The notes beneath the pieces are model-generated. The model was not told the origin of the DNA, did no database searches, and saw nothing but the letters and a program-made list of their open reading frames with translations. Of a DNA stretch of 64,000 nucleotides, positions 54,901 through 64,000 are shown piece after piece. The first letter of the stretch is position 1. Every line of letters begins with the position of its first letter. Made by a program: the position numbers and the translations under genes. This DNA comes from Pelecanus crispus (Eukaryota; Chordata; Aves; Pelecaniformes; Pelecanidae). The DNA is taken from the NCBI RefSeq assembly GCF_030463565.1, contig NC_134643.1, positions 126,958,309-127,022,308 of the forward strand, in the 5' to 3' direction.

Positions 54901-56040
54901 GGTAAGAAGCAGGGGTTGGGAGCCAGTGGACGGTTTTCACTGCGGGGAGAGGTCACGAGGAGGCTCCTGCAGAGAGCTACGCTGGGACCTTTGCAGCTTA
55001 ACAAACTCATAAACCACCTGGAAGAGGAGGTGAGAGGGTAAAATTTGTTGACAACACAATATTTCTGTGGTGGCAAAGATATGAGCCAATTGCTCAGATG
55101 CATTGTCCAAAATTGAATGACTGCAGAATAAGATGGCAGGTGATGCTTAATGTCTGTAAATATGAAGTGATGCACACCTGGGAAAGGAGAAATCCTACCT
55201 TTTCAAATAAAATAATGGGCCCTGAGCTGATTATGATCACTCGGGTACATGCAAGTGCAATGTAAGTATGACATGAGCATATGGAGGGTGACAGCTTTAT
55301 GAAAACACCAGCCCCATGCTTAGCAGCCATGAGAAAAACAAATGGCAGGTTAACAATTATTGGAGAAGGTATAGGGAATCACACAGATTCACACTGTTAT
55401 GCCATCTTATAAATGCACAGTACGTCCACTTTTTTCATGCTGTGTTCTCAATCTCCAGCCTGTGGAAGGTCCCATGACAGGGATGCCAGTGTGCAGTCCA
55501 CACCAGGACTGACCAGGTACATTAGGTCTCTCCAGGCTGCGAGGTCTACACAGGTCACAGGAGGCAAAGCTCATTGTCTCATCTAATATAAAAGTCTGAA
55601 TGGCAGGTTAGAAGCACGTGAAGGAAGACAGTTCTTCACCAAGCACGTGGGTACCACGCAGTTCAGCTGTGGGGCTCCCTTCTGCAGGACATTGTGGATG
55701 CTAAAACTTCACACGGGTCTGAAAATTGACTGGATGAACTCGTTGAAGAAAAGTATCACTGTCTGTATGACTACTCTTGCTGCTCTTGACAGGACACTGG
55801 CTGGCTGGACTTTAGCTAATGGTACTCATCATTTCTCAGAATACAAAAACCAGAAGACATTCAATGAAATGATGAGGCAGGGGTTGTCAATGAGAATAAT
55901 ACAGTATATGACTAGTCTCTGTACTCCTTTTTGAAGTTTTCCTGTAAGCAACTGTGACTGGCCATGCATGGAGTGGGCAACTGGGCTGGGGATGGATTTA
56001 GCCTGGCTCAGTCTGCACAATCCTATGATTTTGTCATTGC
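54901..56040 (+). mobile_element. Ancient CR1/L3-type LINE fragment, copy B, with 3' end
   Basis: A second pass through the same reverse-transcriptase blocks follows copy A (AACTCATAAACCACCTGGAAGA, GATGGCAGGTGATGCTTAATG, AAACAAATGGCAGGTTAAC). The 3' region comes next: TTGTGGATGCTAAAACTTC, GACTGGATGAACTCG, and GGGCTGGGGATGGATTTAGC with TGGCTCAGTCTGCACAATCCTATG near 55980-56030, which resembles the L3-type terminus. Heavily mutated; boundaries are approximate. Confidence 0.65.
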
Positions 56041-59000
56041 ATCTTTTGATTTTCATCATTTTTTAGGAGCATCTTTTCAAACTCTCCCAAATTGATGAGT
56101 TTAATCATCTGGTGAAAGTTTTGACCTCAAAATCAAGAAAATCTAGCTTGTTTTTAATTCCTAATCTGGTAAAAATGTCCCAGTTTTGAGAATGGAAAAT
56201 GCTGTGATGGGTGGAGTTTCACAGATGCTTCTGAAACTCACCAAAACTCAAAGCAAACCCAGCCCCTGCAGATCAGTTGCGATTACTGGAAGAAAGACCT
56301 AAATCTAGCAATGCTTGTGAAGGCGGGAGGGTTTCTGGGTCGGTTCCCTCCCATGGTGACTGGCAGGGAGGGATGCGCGCAGGTGCAGGGAAATGCATCG
56401 CCTGTGGTGCAGCCAGCGAGGGGTACGAGCAGGCCAACACCTCTCACCTGTGCCCGAGGCAGGGCATGGGGAGGTACCAAGACCGGTCGGCAGCTCCAAA
56501 CACTGATGTGCTGAGGGCAATGGCATGGAGCAGCTGATAAATATTGCCTGTATTGTATCATTTTAGCATAGTTCATTCATTAATGTCAGAGCAGGTGGTA
56601 AAATAAATAGGAGCATGCAGGGGTTAGTAGCCATTAATCCTGCAAACTAAAGGTCAATGTTCCCCTTTTAGTTTTCTTGCAGCTTCTTAGAGCAGATTGT
56701 GAACTGTTGTTTTCACCTTACATGTCAAGGACTGAATATTATTCAGGATGCATGAGAAAAGAAAAAAAAATCCGTAGTTCTCATTTGCTACTATGGGAAC
56801 AGTGGGTGATCAAAACCTTGAAAACCAGGCAATGCAGGCAAAAGGCTGTAGGGTTATTTCTGGCACAAATAGCTAAAGAGATAAATACAAGTGAGAAAAT
56901 CTTGAAATAGAAGGAGCAGGAAACCTAGGGAATAATAACTGAGCCTAAGACATTATGTGGGAGGAAAAGGTCACTTCAAAGTTTTGCCCTAGCCGTTTCA
57001 AAAATGAGTAGCAAAAAGATACTGCCTAAGCTGCTGTCTCCAAATAACAGTGAGGACTGGAGAAGGCTCAGAGGGAGGTACAGTGTGGCAGGGTCTGTAA
57101 AAAAATTGGAGGGCAGAACTGACCTGGACTGGCTCAGCTGAGCTGCTAGCAAAAATTACCGACTGTGGTGGCAGCGTGGAGTCAAGACAATTGCTGCTTT
57201 TAGTAAGTTTCAGTTATTGCTCTCTTTACTGATGACAGTTAGTGGAGGAAATACTGGCCAGGAAGTGTTTCTTCTGTACCAATTAAATGTGGTTAAAAAT
57301 AAAAGGAGAAATATTAAGCTCTAACGTTAGCAAGAGTATATAAGGATTAATGGGAGAGCTACTTCAGGGGAAAACCGTCTCTCTGTATAGTTAAATTCTT
57401 CAAAGGAGTTAACAAAATAATCAAAGACAAAGGTAGAAAGTAGAAAGAAAAAAGTAGAAATTTCAAAAGAAAAAAAGAAAGCTAGCTATAAAATCCCTTC
57501 GAAACCTTCCTTTTAAGGATTTTAAAGAGTGCGAGCATATGAAGTAAACTGTCAAGTTTTGGCAAGAATCAGAAAAGGAAAAAAAAAAATCCCTCCTCTT
57601 GAAACTAATCTTAATAAGAACATTTTCCTTTACTGTGTTTTTTATAATATGTTACTGCAGGTGAGAGCATTGCAGAAGCCACAAAGGTCTTTATCTCAGG
57701 CCTAGACAAGCATGTTGGCCGTCTCCAGCTGGGATGAAGGATGCCACAGCAGATGAAATGGCACCCGAGGCTGCCCTTGTTGCGTCCTGCTTACCCAGTG
57801 TAACCTGACAAAAGATGATGCAACACACTGGACTATAGCTGAGGTGCAAGAACTAGCTCAAATGTATCCAGCAGGATTAAAACATTGCTCGTTAGAGTTG
57901 GCTGGGATTTTTTTTCAAGATAAAGTTTTGCCAGGATGAGAAGATTGAAATAGAAACTTGATGCCTGCAAGGATTACATTGGCAAAACACCACTGTGACA
58001 GTTCTTCCTGATCTGAAGGTGTTTGGGGATGTGACAGACAGCAAGTAAGAGAGCTCTCTGTCAGCTCAACAAAAAGCCATTTGCGACAGTTCCTGGAAGG
58101 AAAAATCTCTCCGGGCTTTTAAAAAAGCAAAAATATCACAGCTGTTTCATGAATTCCCTGAGTCAGGAATACCCAGCAGCTAGGAGTATACTAGAAATGA
58201 TGCTTGCCCTCTTGTTGTGACCATGGAGGCTGGGGTCGAGCACCGAAGGCAGCACAGCTTTGCTCTTTCACACCTGGCAAGGAGGTGGCACCCGCTCAAT
58301 CTTTTCCCCTTTCATATAAGGCCCTATCTCAGATCTGCGAGGCAAAGTGAGAGTTAAAGCCAGAAAAACCCTTTAATAGTGAGAACATACAGCCTTTTGG
58401 GTGCAAATGAGAAAGCAATCAAATTTTTATGATAAAAGATATTGTTCACATTTTCTATGTCACCGACAATACAGTAGCCCAGGAGGGTTCTCACGTTGGA
58501 TGACTGGATTAAATCTCTCATTTGTAGCACAATAAAGTAAATTGTCAAACACATTTCTGTCCACAGTAGCAAAACAGCAATCAATTCATGCCCATAAATA
58601 CAGGGAGGAAAATGTTAATATTGCAGTAAATCAAGCACCTTCCCTCTCTATCATATTTTGCTTTTCAGAAGTGAGACCTGAATTCTCAATGTCTCTCTGC
58701 TAATGGCAAAATTCTAAGACCTAATTAAAAAGTCTCTGTTCAATGGGCTGTGTGGAATTTATAGCAGTGAAACTGTCTGTGTCAGACAAATATGCTATTG
58801 ATAGTCCTGTGGGAACTAATGGTGAAGGGACTACAAATAAGAATAGAGAAAAAGGAAATAAGCAGTACGCTGGGCGCTGTTTCAGACAGCTGCATACTGG
58901 TGTGCAGGAAGGCCGAGGGAGAGGGCTGGGCTATGCTGCTGTCAGTGCTAAAAAAATGCCTCTCTGGGAGAGGTTTCGATGAGAGAATTGATGTCCTGTG

Positions 59001-62000
59001 GGCTTTTACCTTTTCTCAAGGAAGGGGCTGCACCTGTGGTTTGGGTTAACCAAAAGGGCAGCAAACCATCCCACCAGGTATCGCTGCCTGGTAACACCAC
59101 AGATCCCTCCTAGAGGGTGAAGACAAATACGGAACCACAGCACCAGACCATCCTGGACACTCTGCTACCTCCAGTGACACTTGGCCACCCTGGCAGTCAC
59201 CAACAGGTAGCTGCTTCCTGACAGCACACACCACAGCCTGGCTCAGCCCTAGCTCTGTAGGAGGATTTTTGGGAGTTCAGGGGCTGCTGCCTCATATCTG
59301 CTACGTGATAGGGATGCTGGGGGTGACCTGCACCCTGAGCTGAAGGAGGACAGTGCTGCTGGGATCAGCTGTGCGCACAGCCCCCACCATCCCCAAGCTC
59401 TTTTTCCCGCTGGTCCCCAGGACCTGTGCTATCTGCTTTACAGCCCTCCGCTGCGCTTTGCTCATAGATGAAGGCACATTAGCCACATCCAGGCTAGACA
59501 AGCAGTAGTGGTGAGATTCAGTGACCCGTTATAATGGCCATCGAGGCTTCTGGAAGGCCTTTTTCAGCAACAACATCTGCAAAACCACATGTGCGCAGAG
59601 GGCAGGCTTTGCCGTTGATGAACTTCATGCAAACCTGGCAGAGTTCACGGCATTTCTTATTTCACCAGCTGGAGACTGAAGACTGCTTTTTTTCCCCAAG
59701 TGAAACCAGTTGTCCCAAAGCAGGAGCAGGGTCTTGCGCAGCTGTTACAGGCACATTCGTGCCAGGCAGGCAATGGAAAGCAGGCCAGCACTCTCACCAG
59801 CCCTGCCCCACTGAAAACTCTTCCTTGGTGGCAAATGTCCCCCTCCCACATCCCTAGAGACCCTCTGTGTTACATCCCAAGCTGGTTACCAGTGCAGAGC
59901 GTGGGCGCACAGTACTTTGCAGCTGAGGGCATTGCAATGGCAGCACCCATTGCTGAGAGGAGGGTCAGTAAGGTTTAATTACATATAAACTGGATGATGA
60001 GTTTCTGGTTGTTGGAACCCACTGTTACTTTGCTGTACAAATACTGTTTCTGGGTTTTAGTTGCAGGCCGGCTGGACTTTGCTTGGAGAGGTTCAAAACC
60101 TTTCTTCATCTCCTCAGCAACAAAGGAGAGCTTTAGAAATGTGGAGAACATGAGGCCCCTGTAAGGAAGGGTCTGATTTCTGAACAACAAGCCAGGTGCC
60201 CTTACCTTCCTGCCAAATGTCCTTCTCATTAGGCAATAGGATCAGCCACATTCACCTAATGCACATTTAATTGTTTGCATTAAGGAGGGCCACCTGCAAG
60301 GGGAGAAACTGAGAAGGGAACTATGTGAGCCAGAACGAAGCCTCAGAAGTTGGGAGCCCTGGCCAGGTGGCCTCACCTGAAGGTTTCAGGGTTGGGTTTT
60401 TTCCCCTCATTCTCTCCTCTAGCCCAGACTGGAGGTAAATCCCTGGCTCAGTCCCTTTGCCCCTCTAAAACACTTTTACTTAGCGAAATTACCTTAGCCA
60501 TAAGAAAAAGTACTGCAATAATTTAGTACAAATTATTTGTTGCCACCTGTACAGCCGCTGACATTTGTGTTGAGATCTATTTAGAATAACTGTTATTTAG
60601 TAAATGCTTTGTTTGCCATTTCTAAGTATAGCTTTATACAAACTTTAGATTAGATTTAGATTTAGATTAGATTGTTCCCTGCCCAGGCAATATGCTGGTC
60701 AGAAATTTTTAGTCAGAGGTTTTCTTCCCATGCTGTAACTAAACCTGGTCATTGTAACTGCGTGATGTAACAGAATGATTGCTACTTTAAGGGCTAATTT
60801 GGTGAATTTTTTGGTATTACATTAGTCTCAGAGATTTTCAATGTTCAAAACAAATGATCCCTGTTGTTGGCCCTTGGGAAATGCAGACTTGCAGATGGTG
60901 CAAAGTAGTGACCCTGATGAGATACCCTCAGCTAAAATGCTCCTGAAAACATAGCTTTCAAATAGGCTTCAAGTGGGAGATACCATCAGAACAGCTGGGA
61001 TGTCCTGCAGAGGTTAACATTGACAATAAGGTTTGCTCCCTTTCTGAAAGAGCCTGTCTGGCCACGGAGGGATCTGGGAAGGTGAGCTTCACTGGCTTTA
61101 ATGGCTTCACGGTCAGGGCTTCAGCTAGGCACGAATATTTGGTTCCCATTCACATTAGGTGGGTCAACCTAGTGCCAACAGGACTTTCTGCTACTGGCCT
61201 GACCTCATTCACTTTGCCGTTTAACAGAAGGAAAGAAAACAAGTCTACATGTGTTCTTGAAGAGACCAAATCCTGTGCAGTGGTCATAGCAAAATGGGTG
61301 GATGAGGACAGGATGAGGACAAATGCTTTATATGCTCCATCTGTCATCTTTATGCTCCTCTATGGTATAGAAATGTGGGTCATCTATCTGTAGGACTGAT
61401 GGGGAGAAAATAAACCCTTAAATATTGTTTATTTCTCTCTCTTTTTCCTTTGTTTTCTTTCTTTCTCTTAGTTGGTTAAATCAAAGTGGCTCTGGGCACA
61501 TAGACCTCCACAAAGCAGATGTGCTTTAAATCCTGTGCTTTGGATTTGGGCCATTCCTGTCTTGAACTCATTACTCTCCCATGACACAGCTGGAAAGAGG
61601 ATGAGATTTAGGAGAAGGAAATAATTTTCTCTTAGTATCCTTTTACCTTTATAGTCATTTTAAAATAAAAAATATACATGCCACAGTGGATGCTTGCTTT
61701 AACGGCTTCAGGTTCCTGGTTGCACTACAGGTTGCCCCTCTGACTACATGTCACCTGAAGCTCAGTGTGGGCTAGCAATGGCTTCATAGGGCTTGATGTG
61801 ACTGCACCTTGCCACCAGGGAAAGCAGCCCATCCCAGCCTTATGCTAATGTTGCTGGCTTGTTCCTGCTTGGGCTGGTAGCTTTTAATCTTATGCACCCT
61901 GGACTAGCATCCAGGGAAATGTGACAGCAGCTCCAGACTTAGATGGCCGGTCACCTTTTCTCCCGCCTTTACAAACCAGGAGGCAATAGGGGTGTCTTGA

Positions 62001-63825
62001 GCCCCCCTGTTGGCACCGGGTCGGTGCTCGCTCCTGAAGAAACAAGGTCACACATGGTGGATCTGCCCTCTGCCCCGAGCTTCGGGTGCCAGCCTTTCCC
62101 CCTGAGATCTTGCCTAGCCCAGTCTGCTCGGAGACAAGCCCCCTCTGCAAGAAAGGAGCAGGAGGAAAGCAGGTTTCAACAGGTCCTTTACCCCACAGCC
62201 TTCCTGTGCAATTAAATTTAGAAGATGTCTTTCCTCTCTGGTCCTCCATACGAACCCTCCTGGACCTAAAAGTTAGCAAAACTGTTTTTGAAATCCTCTT
62301 CCACAGGCTCTAGGGTAGGGTTAATTACCCAGAGTTGAAATCACAGGAGCAAACCCCCTCTCAAATGCAAGATCCTTGCAGGAGGTGGAGAGAGACAGGG
62401 TCACAGCATTTGTATTTGGTGGGTTTAACCCTGTGGCCAGCACACAGCTCTGCTGCCCCAGCCTTTGCCTGTACCAAGACCTTGCTGCCTGCATGAGAGC
62501 ACAGACAGGACCACAAGCTCCCGACCTTTGGGGCTGTCAGCAGATCCATTTGCTCCTTGTGCTGTCTGAGCCTTTTTTCCCCAATTCCCATGAAAACACA
62601 AACGTTCATAGGTCAAGCGGCCAAAGTTCAACTTTAACTGAGCCACAGAAAGGGCTGAAGCTGCACCAGCCATGGCTGGACCCTCCCTGCCTGCCCCTGC
62701 CTGCAGCCCTGGCCCTGTGGCTGCCCCGACCCAGGAGAGCTGCTGCAGCTCCAGAGAGATGCTCCTGCCCTGCCAGTCCTCAGGGTCACACGGGAAGGGC
62801 TGATAATTGCAAACCCCCTATTTTCCTCCTGCTTTTTATTTCTTCAGCAATATTGGGACTGGAAATATGAAGGGACTAATTACCAGAGATAGGGGTCTTT
62901 ATTTTTCCTTTTTAAACTGAGCACGTTTTAACCTGGGAAGTTCTGATCTTCCAAAGCTCTGTGCCCTGCTTTGTGAGTGGGCTTTGCACTCCCTCTTCTG
63001 GCATACGGACTGGGTGTGCAGGGGGAGGAAGAGGTGTGGGGGGGTGGTGGTCCCCTGCAGAAAGGGTGCTAGCTGCTTGCAGGTGCTGGCAATGGGGGAC
63101 CCTGCCTGCTCTGAGCCCCTCTTGGCCCAAGTGCTGCCAACCCACCTCTCTCCACCCATCCTCACCTACCTGGAGGAGCTTCAGCTCCTCTCTGCAAGGA
63201 GAGGGGCCTCTCATTTGACAGGAGCCTCCTGCCGCAGCTGCCTAAGTGCAGACCGCAGTAGGAGGGTCTCCTTAAGCAGAAACCCCACTCTGTGGGTTGC
63301 GCTGGGGCAATGACCCTGGTGGTGCTTGCTTGTGGGTTTGGGCATGCCAGAGTCTCTGCAAGCTTTGCATCAGGGCAAAGATTTGGTTGTCTGCACCCCT
63401 AGTGCTGGCTGCTCTACCCCATGGCATCTGCGACACTCTTGGCTGCTGGTCAGTAGCACACAGGACCCTGGGGGGGCTTGCTATAGGGCACCCAATACCC
63501 AGGTGTGAGCAACCCAATCCAGCCCTCAGCCTCTCTTCCCTGTCATGGTTCCTGTGCACAGGTGACCCAATGCTGCTTGTTTAAATGGTTCCAGTAATGC
63601 AGGGCACCAGGGGTCCCAAAGGGGCATCCTCTGGTTTCCCCCTTCCCCTCCCTCCCTCCACCACCAGCTGAGCACACCCGTGCCTGAGCCACCACCCCAC
63701 AGTGCTCCAGCGTGCTGCAAGAGAAAGAAATTGATTGTTTCTAGTTAGTTTGTGTACTTAATGGCCTCAAGATAGAATTGTTTCCCTTTGGCTCGGGCCA
63801 GTACATGGATAACCCTGAGCTCCTT
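56041..63825. other. Intergenic, unassigned, GC-rising to the right
   Basis: About 7.8 kb with no exon I can identify. It contains a short TTAGAT-type tandem patch (60642-60672) and a pyrimidine-rich tract (about 61430-61472). ORFs of 100-164 codons (for example 62376-62870 plus) lack recognisable domains, and overlapping frames are open too. No TFF1 or TMPRSS3-type protease exon was recognised. Confidence 0.5.
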
Positions 63826-63999
63826 CTAGCACTTGTTCTTGCTCCCCAGTTGTACTCGCTTGGAGGAGGAGATCTCTGCTATCGGTACGCAGTGACGTTT
63901 GCATCCCCAGTATTCCCAAGTGCCTCCTGCCACACCACAGCCCTGGTAGATCAAGCACCGCGGTTGCACCACACCACAGGCTGTCTCCTTGACAGGGCC
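63826..63999 (-). CDS. Possible terminal exon of an unidentified cysteine-rich protein (runs off the window)
   Basis: A minus-strand frame is open from the window edge to TAG (63828-63826), 57 codons, with six cysteines. Five are spaced C-X6-C-X5-C-X11-C-X3-C, and the frame ends in Cys before the stop. The block IYQGC followed by GCKRHC recalls the second half of a Kunitz inhibitor domain or, in the C-X11-C-X3-C part, avian ovodefensins, but neither spacing fits exactly. There is no clear acceptor within the window. It could be chance; if real it is probably secreted. Function not assigned. Confidence 0.25.
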   Translation of the reverse strand, partial: GPVKETACGVVQPRCLIYQGCGVAGGTWEYWGCKRHCVPIAEISSSKRVQLGSKNKC

Positions 64000-64000
64000 T

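Noticed and set aside
59301..59501. Minus-strand frame with a basic, helix-like stretch (SKAQRRAVKQIAQVL) tested as an exon
   Set aside because: A possible acceptor precedes it, but there is no homology and no partner exon, and nearby frames are open too.
62376..62870. 164-codon plus-strand ORF
   Set aside because: Overlapping minus-strand ORFs are open too, there is no homology I can name, and composition follows local GC. Treated as chance.
59000..64000. Search for TMPRSS3-type serine protease exons (GDSGGP block, catalytic His and Asp motifs)
   Set aside because: None was recognised on either strand, so the expected syntenic neighbour probably lies beyond the window.

Overview
The window is vertebrate nuclear DNA, almost certainly from a bird. 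Two CR1 LINEs with the avian tail made of 8-bp TCATAGAA-type units, two avian ERVL-like solo LTRs and short introns all point that way. Gene order also fits: a plus-strand ABCG1 followed by a minus-strand trefoil-factor gene is the arrangement at human 21q22.3.

Region 1 (1-27.5 kb, extending perhaps to 27.8 or 35.95 kb with 3' UTR) is the 3' four-fifths of ABCG1, the sterol/phospholipid half-transporter. Thirteen coding exons are readable with consistent GT-AG boundaries and phases. They give 570 residues after a split glycine, from just before Walker A to the stop at 27494-27496. The 5' exons lie upstream of the window. ABCG1 introns carry a 1.5-kb CR1 with one nonsense codon in its readable reverse-transcriptase frame (5.4-6.9 kb), a second CR1 with an internal deletion only about 8 nt past a splice donor (10.45-10.79 kb), and two solo LTRs with perfect 5-bp target duplications (13.3 and 26.6 kb).

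Region 2 (27.5-43.6 kb) has no recognisable coding gene. It holds candidate polyadenylation signals for ABCG1, one close to the stop and one about 8.4 kb downstream, plus low-complexity tracts.

Region 3 (43.66-47.65 kb) is a complete minus-strand TFF2 gene: four exons, 128 residues, signal peptide, two trefoil domains and the two extra cysteines typical of TFF2, with a TATA box and a polyadenylation signal. An upstream stretch carries GATA and forkhead motifs and a perfect 20-bp palindrome. No TFF3-like gene was found between ABCG1 and TFF2, and no TFF1-like gene in the 16 kb beyond it.

Region 4 (47.7-64 kb) is mostly unassigned intergenic sequence. It contains two consecutive, very degraded plus-strand CR1/L3-type LINE copies (54.3-56.0 kb), a 30-nt A tract, GC-richer stretches whose ORFs look like chance, and a cysteine-rich reading frame running off the right edge on the minus strand that may be the end of an unidentified secreted-protein gene.

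The two genes do not form a pathway. ABCG1 acts in cellular sterol export and TFF2 is a secreted mucosal protein; they are neighbours by conserved synteny.
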